Below are positions 23,505 to 34,320 of a stretch of DNA of 64,000 bases, one piece after another. The stretch comes from Miscanthus floridulus (taxonomy: Eukaryota > Streptophyta > Magnoliopsida > Poales > Poaceae): positions 9,062,386-9,126,385 of the forward strand of contig NC_089593.1 in the NCBI RefSeq assembly GCF_019320115.1. The letters run 5' to 3'. Under the pieces are notes generated by a model that was given only the letters and a program-made list of their open reading frames with translations, had not been told where the DNA came from and searched no databases. Within the stretch, counting starts at the first letter, position 1; each line of letters opens with the position of its first letter. The position numbers and the translations under genes are program-made.

Positions 23505-24160
23505 ACAGTTAAGCATTGGCGTCATGGAGATTTGTTAGGTGGAATGTAACAAGGAAGGTGAAAGGATAAGATGCTAACTACAAATTATTGTGGAAAATAA
23601 ACCTATCGCTTAGCCCATTTCGTGGAAATTAACGCTGTGGGATGAAGCTAATCTGGCGGCGGAAGTCCCCCATGTGCTTGGCAAAGTTTCTTAGGCACGA
23701 GCGAGGATGATGTCGTTAGCCCTAGTGTAGAGTGGACTCCATTGATGAATCCAGTAGCCCTGTGATGGTTATCTGACTCTGTATGTTGAGTTTTGCTCTT
23801 TTGTTGGTTTGAGCTATTTACCAAAGCAGCTTGTCAAGATCACGAGTTCGCTAGAGCGAACTCACAACCTACTAAACAGTGCGATAAAATTCAGGATAAA
23901 ACGGTAACACGGATGAATAATCCATTCAGTTTTCAGCCTGACACAGCAGTACTGCTGGCTGCTTTGTGTTTGGGACCAGTCACAACTCCATTCAATAATG
24001 ATCACACCACCAAGTCAAGCAACAGGTTGCACGCACGTACACGGTACACCAGACCATCTTTGTCAGCCAACCTTAACGTACGCTCGGAGCAGTTATTACA
24101 ACTCATCACTAGAGCACGTCTGGTGTGTGTATGCATCTGCCGCCTTGGAGGAGCCGTTTG
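23505..24160 (+). repeat. Duplication unit 4 with the unoccupied Copia site
   Basis: It starts with a degenerate intron-9/exon-10 junction (GTTAAGCATTGGCGTCATGG). It runs through GAAGTCCCCCATGTGCTTGG, the empty Copia target, then CTGTGATGGTTATCTGACTC and the GTGTTTGGGACCAGTCA block, and fades out near the poly-C tract. Confidence 0.75.
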
Positions 24161-24168
24161 CATTGCTT

Positions 24169-24195
24169 CCCCCCCCCCCCCCCCCCCCCCCCCCC
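24169..24195. repeat. Poly-C tract (about 27 C)
   Basis: An uninterrupted run of C is followed by CACCCCCCACACACCCACCC. Its true length in the genome may differ because such runs are hard to sequence. Confidence 0.7.
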
Positions 24196-24231
24196 ACCCC
24201 CCACACACCCACCCACTCCCACCTGCGCATA

Positions 24232-24623
<392 letters not shown>

Positions 24624-24624
24624 T

Positions 24625-25220
24625 CAGAGTACCGTATCAATGCAAACCCATTTGATTCTTCATCCTCCTCACACGTACATACATTACATGCATGCACGAG
24701 AGGAAAGGGATGGTGGCCGGTGGGGCAATGGATGCAGTGAGGACTCATTCTTCGGTAATTAAGCACGCCCAACCGGCCCTATGGTACTATGCTACATCTA
24801 CACGGTTCTCTTCTTTCTACTAATATCCTCGCATGGTGGTATGTGAAAAGCAAGGCAACATTTTTCAAGAGATCGACAACTAACACCTTAGTAGGGCAAC
24901 TGCGTTTGTGTTGCAGCAACTGAGGTGTTGTCGCTCAAACAATGTACATTGCTTTCACGTAACACTGCACCCATGCTAGGTTGTTAGCGAGAAGGAAGAG
25001 CACCCATTGATGTAGCCTATTACCTCTGGGCTTCGGTGCTATCTATTATTGTAGCTGTTAAATAACGTACGACTTGGACCGCCAGTCTCTTGGTGAATAA
25101 TTATGATATCCATATAGCTCTATGCATTATTTATCCTATTAAACTAATAGATTCCATGAGTTTTTGGTGTGCTAACTTGTTTCGCATGGAAATTCTCAAG
25201 ATGTACATGAAGTTATATTA
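24625..25220. other. No gene identified
   Basis: Unique-looking mixed-composition DNA without a sustained reading frame, splice-supported exons or recognised repeats. Confidence 0.3.
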
Positions 25221-25223
25221 AAG

Positions 25224-25760
25224 CACTACTGGATTCAGGTTCTTTGCCGAGTGCCTGAGGCACTCGGTAAAGGCCAAATTGCACTCGGCAAATAATTGAT
25301 TGGCAAAGCCCTCTTTGCCGAGAGCCCCGGGGGCACTCGGCAAAGAAAAGCGACCGTCACGGCGCCGGCCCCGTTGACGGTCGCTTTGCCGAGTGCCAAC
25401 CCTGCAGGCACTCGGCAAAGATTTTTTATTTTTTTTAAAAAAATCTTTGCCGAGTGCCCTCTATCCGGCCCTCGACAAAGATGTTTTATTTTTTTTCTAA
25501 AAATTCTTTGCCGAGTGCCTCCTTACCGGCGCTCGGCAAAGTTTGAATTTTTTTTTAAAAAAAAATCTTTGCCGAGTGCCCTCTGGTCGACACTCGGCAA
25601 AGTTTGATTTTTTTAAAAAAAAAATTCTTTGCCGAGTGCCATGGTCATGGCACTCGGCAAAGCTAGAAAAATGATTTTCCGAGTGCCCATTTTTCCCGCT
25701 TTGCCGAGTGCTGTGACCATGGCACTCGACAACGGGGTCCCTTTTTTCCCACAGGTTTTT
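25224..25760. mobile_element. CACTA terminus, second copy
   Basis: CACTACTGGATTCAGGTTCTTTGCCGAG starts at 25224 and a subterminal TTTGCCGAGTGC array continues to about 25740. It closely follows the array at 117-720 module by module, with several modules missing. No coding interior and no opposite terminus were found. It is probably a truncated or non-autonomous relative in the same orientation. Confidence 0.75.
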
Positions 25761-25764
25761 TTTC

Positions 25765-26390
25765 AAATGGAGTTCTTAGTGAGGCGCGCACGTGTAGGTT
25801 GCGAAGGGTGATCCTCATGACTAGGTTTTGAATTGTATTTATGCCTCTTCTATTATGAGCATCTACCAGGTCATGTAGTACCAGCCATAACCTAGTAGCT
25901 GAGGGGCTACAATTGGGAGTTCATATGGTATATGGACCAAGTCTACCATAGAAGAAGCTCAACTAGTGCTAGTGTAATGGCATGTAAAGCCCACCATACC
26001 AAGGGGCCACTTGTAAGCATCCATTGCCTATATATAGTGCCCAACTGCATAAGGACAAGGGACTTTCACCTTATCACTATTCATTTGCTTGTCTCAAAAC
26101 CCTAATGTGTCCCCTCACCACCACCGAATCTCTCCTCTCTCCTCTCTCCCTTAGTCTGTTTCGAACCCTAGTTCCAACAATGTCTTTTCTAGAAATTCAT
26201 GTCACTTCGCTACATTCTTCCTTGCATGCATGTAAACTAATACCCCTCGCTTCATTTTTATTTGACTAGATTTGTTGTGCTCCACCATATGCATGTTAAT
26301 TGCAATTTTAGTTCATGCTAAAATAATGTTTTGGTACAACTATAGAAAATATTTATGTCATCGTTTGTTTGAATCATTGATAGCGATGCT
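25765..26390 (+). promoter_or_regulatory. Promoter- or LTR-like segment with TATA box
   Basis: GCCTATATATAGTGCCC (26027-26043) is followed by a CT-rich leader (CTCTCCTCTCTCCTCTCTCCC) and an ATG at 26180 with only a short frame. The arrangement resembles an LTR U3-R region or an orphan promoter. No paired LTR and no downstream gene was found. Confidence 0.35.
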
Positions 26391-26699
26391 AGAATCTTGA
26401 TAAGCAAGTTCGAGAGATGATTATAGAGTATCTCATTTAATATCATTCTCCAGATATAGAAAAACACACCAGCAAACTATTAAAAATTTTGAAGTTCTTA
26501 GAAAATCTCATTTTACAAGGAATATTTGTAGTCCTGCGTCAGCTATAAAATATTAAAATATGCTCTCATGATATCATGTTCAAATATCTATACAAATGTA
26601 GAAAGAGCTTTTTTAGTTGAAAAGCCAGCAATGCAAATATCCTTATCTCCTGAATGACAACTCGATCTGTTTGAAAAATAGTTTAGTGATATTACAAAA

Positions 26700-27215
26700 A
26701 ATATTATCTTGTTAGTGCAGGTTATGTTATTCATGAGTTGAAGACTTTGCCTGTAACAAATGATAAGGTATTGAAAGATATGAAGGATAGACTATATGAA
26801 ATATAATTGGTAATGCTTTATTACATCAAGTGAAAAATGTTCTTAAAAGGAATATGGCAATCTCAAAAAAGGCGGCTACTCTATCTTCAAACTAAGATTA
26901 GTTTGGTTGATTGAACATTGAGATGTCATGGCTTAATGGGGTTGTAAAAACAGGTAGATGTTTGTGAACTTCTATTGGGATATGCTCCTGTGTTCGCAGA
27001 ATTGGAAAGACAAATCTCCGACCAGAACAAAAGAGTTGCGGTTCTTTCAAAAGAACATCCTGCACTGAATACATTGGTCAAGATCTAGAAAGACATTGGG
27101 TTACTGTGTCTTGTATCCAAGAATCTAAGGACTCTTCTGAGAGAGAAGGTCACATATGCAACCAGGTTTTGTCTTACCGAAGAACGCTTAAAAGGACAAA
27201 GTTCAAAGTAGGTAG
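26700..27215 (+). pseudogene. Unidentified coding-like remnant
   Basis: Interrupted + frame translation gives protein-like stretches, including VDVCELLLGYAPVFAELERQ around 26952 and LRTLLREKVTYATRFCL around 27122, broken by TAG/TAA stops and frame changes. I could not assign a family. It could be a processed or captured host gene fragment or transposon coding. Confidence 0.35.
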
Positions 27216-27329
27216 TTTTTATTGTAAAATATAATTCTCTATAGTAAAATGCATGATGCAAATTGTTAGAAGTTTCAGCTCCGGCAATCAAGATCAACAT
27301 ATATATCACAGTGTTATCCTAATGCTAAG

Positions 27330-27500
27330 CGGTAAACAGTAGGTCATCTGCCATTTAGCCATTATTCGGGCAAAACAGGTGTTTAAATGGGCAAAACGAC
27401 CGTTTAAACGGTCAAAACAACCAATTAAACAAAAATGGTGTACCACTGTGTAGCATTTTAAACAGTATTTAAACGGGCTAAATAGCCTTTTAGATGAATA
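27330..27500. repeat. GTTTAAACGG-rich degenerate repeat
   Basis: Short words GTTTAAACGG, GTTTAAATGG, ATTTAAACGGG and GGCAAAAC recur in both orientations. It is a dispersed repeat of unknown class. Confidence 0.45.
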
Positions 27501-27509
27501 GTGCGCATA

Positions 27510-27960
27510 AGGAATCAAAAGGGTAGCACACTGGACACAAATTTATACTAGTTCAAGTACGTGGTTGTCTAGTTTGGAGTAGATCTCTTATCTCGTATGT
27601 TCGAGTTTAGAATGGGCTGCTGATGACTAGTTGCCTAGGATTGCTATGCAACGTAGGAGATATCTATCAGGGGCTCCACGCCACTCATTATATAGAATAG
27701 GGAGTGGTGTTATAAATAGAGTCCCGATTGGTTTATTTATGGGTTTCCTAGTTCGTTACAAGAAAATCTACAAGATATCGTTGGTTTCTAAGTACACCTT
27801 GCCATGCCTTGTCCACCAAGTAGATGAGGTACTCTACCCGAGTTAGTCTTCTTGTGTAGCCTGCTTGGTGTACCCTGTCCCATTTGGGTTGTTGTCCATG
27901 CGGTGAGGTACCCTGGATACATATCACTGATAGTAGCCCCTGAGCCTTCATGCAATTCGT
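27510..27960. mobile_element. LTR-like repeat A (also at 59133-59633)
   Basis: It shares the order GGGTAGCA...ACAAATTTATACT, ...AGTACACCTTGCCATGCCTTGTCC, GAGGTACCC and ...GTAGCCCCTGAG with 59180-59625. Both copies are non-coding, about 450-500 bp, and LTR-like. Terminal repeats could not be fixed, so solo-LTR status is an inference. Confidence 0.45.
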
Positions 27961-28189
27961 AGAATCAGGCAGAGGGGTTAGTCTCGATTGATGTTTGAAT
28001 ATGAGAACACTTTGCATTGGAATGCTCTCTTGTTGTTGTAGTTGACTAGGGCCACATAGTGGACCCGGTGGGTCTAGCCCCCAAGCCTCCAAGCGATTTG
28101 ATGAATTGGTCGGAGGATGATCTTGAAGTTGCTATCTTTTTCTAACCCTAAGCATGCATCGAGCATACCTAGTGACAATTCAAGTGAAG

Positions 28190-29045
28190 CCTGATCATGG
28201 CATGTTCGAATAGTCATGGTCGAGGACATTGTCGATGGCGATGCGATTGGCTCGAGGGAGTTCACCAGTGGCATGCTCGAGCGGTCACAGTCGACGACAT
28301 AGTTGAAAATAGTGTGACCATTGTGGGAGCCTGATGGCGGCGTGCTTGAGTGCTCATAGTCGATGACAATGTGATTGGCTCGAGATAGCCTATCGAAGGT
28401 GTACTCTAGTGGTCGAGGTCAACAACAAGGTGGATGATGGCATGGTTAGCTCGAGATATCTTGTCGAAGGCATACTCGAGTGGTCATTGCCAACGACGTA
28501 GTTGGAGGCAGCGTGACCGACTTGAGGTAGCCCATCGAGGGTGTACTCAAACGGTCGTTGCTGAAGACATAGTCAAAGGCTGCGTGGCCGACCTAAGGTA
28601 GCCCATCGAGGGCATACTCGAACGGTCATTGTCAATGATGTAGTCGGAGGTAGCATGACCGACTTGAAGTAGCCCATCGAGGGCATAATAAAATGGCTAT
28701 TCCCAACAACATAGTCGGAGGTGATGTGACCGACATTAGGTAGCCCATCAAGGGTGTACTCGAATGGTTGTTGTCGATGACGTAGTCAGAGGCGATGTGT
28801 TCGGCTTGAGGTAGCCCGTCAAGGGCGTATTCAAACAGTCATCGTTGATGACATAATTAGAGGTGGTGTGATCAGCTTGAGGTAGCCTATCAAGGGCGAA
28901 CTCGAATGGTCATTACTAATGACATTGTCGAGGGTGGCATGACCAGCTTGAGGTAGATTGTGGAGGGCATACTCGAATGGTCGTTGCTGATGATGTATGC
29001 AAAGGCAGTGTGACCAACTTGAAAGGGCATACTCGAATGGTTGTT
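28190..29045. repeat. 71-bp minisatellite array, about 12 copies
   Basis: The anchor (gag/gt)TAGCCCATCGAGGG recurs with TAG at 28386, 28457 (degenerate), 28528, 28599, 28670, 28741, 28812, 28883 and 28954, exactly 71 bp apart. Each unit contains a GTACTCGAATGGTCRTTG core and a GTGACCGACTTGAGG core. A 71-bp period is not a multiple of three and there is no open frame, so it is non-coding. The degenerate first units start near 28190. Confidence 0.9.
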
Positions 29046-29049
29046 GTTA

Positions 29050-29775
29050 TTGTACACCTTTCGAATATAACGAAAGTTATCAATAAATAATTTATTTTAA
29101 TGGAATACTTACTTGTAGTGTATTCGACTCGATTCGAGTATCGAGTCTATTCTCTACTTAATCCAAGCGTTTTTTGCGCATTTTTTTAGTACCCAGACCA
29201 GGTGGGTCTCTTATCAGATGGGTGTAGCCATAAGAAGACAGATGGACTGCCCTGTGCATTCAAACCTTCCACTTGTATCTTTTAGACTGCCAAATGCTTC
29301 GGTTGAAGAGTTAGACCATTTAGGCCTTTGTTCGAGTGGTTCTCCACATGGGATCCCACCAAGTGAGTAGTCGACATCTTGCCTCATGGAGTAACGTCTT
29401 CTACTCTTTGAGCTATGAACGGGATGAATGAGTGGCGCTCCAAAATCCAAGCTTGGGTACGACATAAACCCCTAGTCAATTGCCGAGCACCGTACTTGTG
29501 CAAATCAATCGACTGCTTTCTGAGTTCCCTGGAGAGCATGCTCACAGGATCGACTTAGAAGCCCGCTCTCCTGTAGAGGTCTTTTCTGGGTATGTCGAGT
29601 ACCGCAGTTTTAGAGTTGATGTCAACCACCTCAGTATACTCCCCTCGCTCTATATGTCGATCAGGCCAGTTGAAGTAGTCCAATCATTTGAACCGACCGA
29701 AAGCATCTAATCGGTGATGATGCGGGAAGGTGGTGAACCATCGAGGTCCACACCAAGCGCTCGATATAGGTGGTG
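29050..29775. other. Non-coding DNA between minisatellite blocks
   Basis: AT-rich, then mixed sequence with no recognised gene. It contains LTR-retrotransposon-like words but no diagnosable terminus, and probably belongs to the same unclassified element as the 71-bp arrays. Confidence 0.3.
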
Positions 29776-29779
29776 TCAA

Positions 29780-30115
29780 AGAACTCAAGTGGTCGAGGTC
29801 GACGACGGTGTGACCGGCTCGAGATAGCCTATTGAAGGCGAACTCGAGTAGGCGAACTCGAGCGGTTGAAGTTGATGATGTAACTTGTTGAAGGCGGCAT
29901 AACCGACTTAAGGTAGTAGGCGGCGTGATCAGCTTGAGGTAGCCCATCGAGGGAATACTCGAATGGTCATTGCCGATGTGACATTGTCGAGGGCAGCGTG
30001 ACCAGCTTGAGGTAGCCCGTTCATAGCCGATGATGTTGTCGAGGATGGCGTGATCAACTTGAGGTAGCCCATTGAGGGCGTACTCGAATGGTCTTAGCCG
30101 GTTCAACTTGTCGAT
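29780..30115. repeat. Second, irregular block of the 71-bp minisatellite
   Basis: The same cores recur (CTCGAGATAGCC, TTGAGGTAGCCC, ACTCGAATGGTC, GACATTGTCGAGG), but with deletions so the 71-bp period is lost. Confidence 0.75.
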
Positions 30116-30483
30116 GTACATCCTAAAACATGAGGGCGAGATCGGTGAGTACTTATTCGGTAGTCCAAATAAAATTAGCATGAAATAAGGCATGTGCTAA
30201 TTTTTTTTCTTTATGAGTTGTTCGTTGTATTATGCACTTTGCCGTCTAGACTATAGTTGTCGTTCATAGGGAGTTAGCCATTGATGGCGTTAGCCTATAG
30301 CATTGGGTTCGCCGCGTAGGTCGTTGTTGTGAACAAAGCTCATTATGCAGAACATGTGTCACAAAAGTATTTAAAGCAGCTCTTAAGGGTGTACAAAAAG
30401 AACTATTCCATCTCTCAAATCAAACATGAAGATAAAACCATCATATTTCTAGAATTGTTCATAGATACACGTCATATCCGACC

Positions 30484-31630
30484 TTAGAGCATAGAGTACC
30501 CAATATTTTCTTTCCTTTCCAAAAATAAAATGTTTTCCAACTCTTAAAAAAGTATTGAAAGAAATAAATAAGATCATCTCTAAGAGTTTCTAATAATTTA
30601 CTCCCAAAACATAAAAATGTGGGTCCCGCACGCAATTTTTCACCGAATTTCTTTTGTTTCCGCGCGAAATCGGTTTCCGCGCGTCCGAGTCGCACATCCG
30701 TCGCCGCCACCTTTCCCAGTCCCAGGCCGCCGCTGCCGGCACCCCTAGTCGCTGCTGCCTCTCCCAGGCCAGCACCCCTGGTCGCTGCTGCTCGTGCTCG
30801 CCGCGCCGACCGCCGGGATGCTGCTCGCGCAGGCCGGGGTGATGTACGTGTAGGGCGCCGACGCCGGATGCCGTGGGACGCGGCCGCTAGGGACGTCGCG
30901 GACGCGGCTGCCTCCATGTGGTGCCGATGCCGGGGACGCTGATGCAGTGGGGCACGACGCCGGAGACGCCGCAGCCGCCGTCGCCGCCGAGCCAGGCGCG
31001 GGAGCCATTTGAGCCATCGAAACGCGAGAGCCATTCGAGGATAGGAGGCAGCGACAAGGAACGAGAGGTCGTCAAAGAAACTGCGGCTAGCGGTGCCGGG
31101 GTCTGCGTCAACGCCGCAGCTGCTGCAGCAGGGCTCCTACACGCGGTCCATGTCGCACGCGTGCGACGAGCTCAGCAGCTTCCGCTCCGGCGGCCTGCCG
31201 TGGATGTGCGTCGACCACTCGGACGCCGCTAGCCCCGCGGTCTCCTGGCTCGTCTTCGTCGCGCTCGGCGTGGTCGTCCCTGCCGCCGCGAGGGGCGCGG
31301 TTGGCCGAGCAGCCGGGAGGGGCACCGCCGGGGCGTGGGGTGCTGGTAGGGCGCCGCCGCTAGGGGTGAAAGCCGCTGGAAGGACGTCGAGCTTTGGCAC
31401 GAATGAATCCGATCGCGGCAAACTCACGGGCGAAGGAGGAAACCGCGCAGGAAACCACGATACACGCCACTTTGGAGTCCGCGCAACTTTATGCCCAAGA
31501 GGAGGTTTTTTCTCCGAGTGATAAAAGATTGGAAGGTGGATTTAGAAGTTGTTTGAGATGAATTTTGTTTATTCTTTCAAAAAAATCTTAAATTAGAAAG
31601 GAATACTAGGTACTCTTGAAAATGCTCTTA
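30484..31630. mobile_element. Pack-MULE-like element carrying host gene sequence
   Basis: The left end TTAGAGCATAGAGTACCCAATATT and right end ACTAGGTACTCTTGAAAATGCTCTTA are imperfect inverted repeats. They continue into TTTCTTTCCTTTCC against GAAAGGAATAC. The interior is GC-rich (about 30630-31500), unlike the AT-rich flanks. No target duplication could be confirmed and no transposase is present. Confidence 0.5.
31090..31290 (+). pseudogene. Captured 5' fragment of a DUF3537 membrane-protein gene
   Basis: The + frame beginning near 31093 reads SYTRSMSHACDELSSFRS, then LPWMCVDHSDAAS and VSWLVFVALGVVVPAAA. This is the N-terminal pattern I know for plant DUF3537 membrane proteins: an FRS...WMCVD motif followed by a first membrane helix. 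The rest of the family (several more helices) is absent. The frame continues into low-complexity Gly/Ala sequence, so it cannot make the full protein. Family assignment is from memory of the motif. Confidence 0.55.
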
Positions 31631-31734
31631 GTCTCCCACTAAAATGACCCTAAGTACATAGATGCTGAAATTAAAACCTATGGTCGGTGATATTCGGGAG
31701 GAGCACATGAGAGCCCTTTTTCTGTAGAAAGGTA

Positions 31735-32600
31735 AGAGCGTCTCCCGTAGCTCCTCTATAGCATTGCTCATCCCATAAATCTATCATATTGGGGGAGATA
31801 ACTCCTTTCTCTTGCTCCAGCAGTTTCCAAATAGCTCTCTTCTTTTAGTGTGATCACAAAAAAAACTCTCCATCTCCCCTCAAATAAAGGAATTGCTGGT
31901 CATCATCGTTGTCACGAGCGTGCGATAGTAGGTAGGCGGCGCTTGGACGCCATGGCCAGGATCAGAGGAGCAGCTTTTAGGTAGTGGCCATGGCAGAATT
32001 GGATCTGAGCTTGCACTCGCTCAAGCTCGGTGGAGGTGGTTGGTGGCTGATGAAAGGAAGGTGGCCGTGCAAGAGGAGAGAAGGAGACGAAGAAGGGAAG
32101 GGGGGGCATGGATGAGGGCAGAGGAGACGAGAAGAGGCACCATGGCCGAGCGCCCGCTCGATATGTCCCACGCGGGAGGGGGGGGGGGGGGGGGGGGAGG
32201 AAGGGGGAGGAGACGATGGTAGAGAGAAGAAAGAAAAAATTATGATCCGACATATGGGATCTGCTGCAGCATCTCCTTCCATAATCTCAAAAGATGGTAT
32301 AGGTGACCACCAATGCCATCTTATTAAAGATATTTTTGGTGAGCTAATTCATTCACTTGTGACGAGAGGGGAGAGAACAAATGGGCAATATGTATATGCA
32401 AGGAGACAAAAGGACAGGGCCGGTCTGGGTGGTGCGGCGCCGGACAGTGAGTACACCAGACTGGTGCCGGTGCGGTGGAGCCTCCCCGGGATGCCCATGC
32501 ACGACGACGGGCCGACGAGACGAGAAGACGCCTTCCTGAGGAAGGACTCTCTCTTGTCTTGTTGAAATCGATCGATGGATTCAGTTCATTCGTTGGGGTC
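31735..32600. other. Mixed region with GC-rich insert and poly-G tract
   Basis: It starts with GAGCGTCTCCC and TAGCTCCTCTATAGC words typical of transposon ends. A run of more than 20 G lies near 32168-32190. Open frames on either strand are proline/arginine-rich low complexity and are not convincing as genes. Confidence 0.3.
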
Positions 32601-32621
32601 ACTGTCCGTCCGCCTCGACTG

Positions 32622-32776
32622 TTAGCTCCTTCCTCCATTTTAAATTAAAAGTCGGTTTAATTTTTTTCATCTATTTTATTATATATTTAGATATATTATT
32701 TATCTGAATTCATAACAAAATAAATATATTAAAAAAATTAAAACAACTTATAATTTGGAACGGACGAAGCAGTTAG
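32622..32776. mobile_element. Stowaway-like MITE
   Basis: CTCCTTCCTCCATTTTAAATTA at the left and AATTTGGAACGGACGAAGCAG at the right are inverted forms of the CTCCCTCCGTYCC Stowaway terminus. The AT-rich interior and TA-flanked insertion fit a Tc1/Mariner MITE. Confidence 0.7.
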
Positions 32777-32944
32777 CTGATGTCGATGGCCATGACGTTG
32801 ACGAGGACTAGTAGGAGCGAGGTTCGATCGGCAAGGGAACGAAACAACACCGCACATGAAGTGAACAAGTTGCCTGCTTGCTTGTCATCGTCGTTATCTG
32901 ATGATAAGTCACACCGGTAGAGAACATATCTTTGATCCTCGGTT

Positions 32945-33235
32945 AAAATGAACTCTAGTCTCGGTATTTTTTACGCCCGAGACTAGAGAGACCTTTAGTC
33001 TCGGTTGGTGACTCCAACCGAGACTAAAGGTCCCTGCCCAACGGCTACTGCGCCAGACAGAGGTGGCAGGGACCTTTAGTCCCGGTTGAAACCATCAACC
33101 GGGACTAAAGGTAGACTTTTACTTCTGGTGGTGTCTCCAACCGGGAGTAAAGGTCTACTCCCGAGCCGTGGCTGCGCCGGGGGTTGGAAAGTTACCTTTA
33201 GTCCCGGTTGAAGCCACCAACCGGGACTAAAGGTC
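32945..33235. repeat. CACTA subterminal array (TTTAGTCCCGGTTG family)
   Basis: About four palindromic modules of CCTTTAGTC(C/T)CGGTTG with CAACCGGGACTAAAGG (or the CCGAGACTAAAGG variant) surround short spacers. This is a standard grass CACTA subterminal family, different from the one at 134-745. Confidence 0.9.
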
Positions 33236-33699
33236 CCCCTTTATATCTCGGCCGTCTCCTTCTTCCTCCCCGAGCCCGAGCTCAGCACATTTTCAAGCTC
33301 ACTGCACTAGTGTTCTTGCTTCCTCCCTCCATTGTTCCTCCATCCATTCTTCGATTTCTTCGATTCCTCCGTCGATTCTTCAGTTATAAAGGTTATCAAT
33401 CTCATACTCTCATTTTTCATCATTGGCTTATCTCATATTGTTCACTATATATATATATATATTCTTTTTATGGTGTTTTTTTTATTTGTAAACAATTTGA
33501 GCTCAAAATAACTTATAGTTTGCATATTTGGATGAAGAAAGGTTAAAGTAGGTATTTAAAATTAGTATTCACTTTTTATTTCTAGCATACATAGCACACT
33601 TCATTGTTTAGAGATATAGATAATTTTATAGTTTTTTAATTTTATTTGTGTATAAAATGAGAAATTTATAGTGTATTAAAAAATGAGTATAGAGAGTAT

Positions 33700-34235
33700 A
33701 TGGCAACTGCTTCCGGGTCCTCGGCCTCTCATGGGTTTTCAAAGCGACTTAGGCCGGGCCTCCCTCTCATTCCATGCGGCAAGTGTCGTGATGAGACGAA
33801 GATTGTGATGGAGTACCGAGTGAAGAAGTAGGGTTCCAACAATGATCGTATCTTCTACAAATGTCCGGATCGCAATATGAGTTATTTTATCGTATTTTAT
33901 GATTATGGTTAGTTTATACCTATTTTCATGATGGTTGTGATTAAAGTTCTAAATTTTTATTTTAATTTCAGTGGAATGGCAGTGGACGATGTTCAGGCTT
34001 CTACTGGGAGGAAGAGAATGTTGAACTCATGTAAAAATATCTTTCACAACAGGTAGATACGGCGGCTAATGAGGCAGTGATCCGACCGAAGAAGCCCAAA
34101 GATGTTGCACAATCAGGGGATCTGTCTATTTTAGTTGAGATTGGTCGCGAAATCCTTGTGCTCTTGAAATGTATTTTAGCTTTAGTTCTTTTAGTGGTAG
34201 TTGGGATTGTCTACGTTGTAGCGATGCTTTCATAA
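33700..34235 (+). pseudogene. CACTA-borne GRF zinc-finger protein with C-terminal membrane segment
   Basis: ATG at 33700. The first exon holds a serine-rich start and the zinc-binding half PCGKCRDETKIVMEYRVK, then FYKCPDRN. After an intron with acceptor TTTCAG near 33971, the second half reads GSGRCSGFYWEEENVE. A later exon encodes KKPKDVAQSG followed by a hydrophobic helix (ILALVLLVVVGIVYVVAML) and TAA at 34233. GRF fingers bind nucleic acid; in CACTA elements the partner role is unknown. A TAG at about 33829 interrupts the first exon. Confidence 0.65.
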
Positions 34236-34320
34236 ATTTGTACCTTTTGTGGTGGCACGCATGTTGTATAAATAATTAATTATGATCTAGGTTTTAATAT
34301 GGTATTTATGTCATGTAATG

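Noticed and set aside
28190..30115. Regular repeats considered as a CRISPR array
   Set aside because: Units are contiguous 71-bp tandem copies with no unique spacers, in plant nuclear DNA with no cas-like genes.
30459..31034. 191-aa minus-strand Arg-rich ORF
   Set aside because: Low-complexity reading of GC-rich DNA; the + strand carries the DUF3537-like fragment, and the ORF runs through the element's inverted end.
31912..32282. Proline/serine-rich minus-strand ORFs
   Set aside because: They cross a long poly-G/poly-C tract and have no domain.
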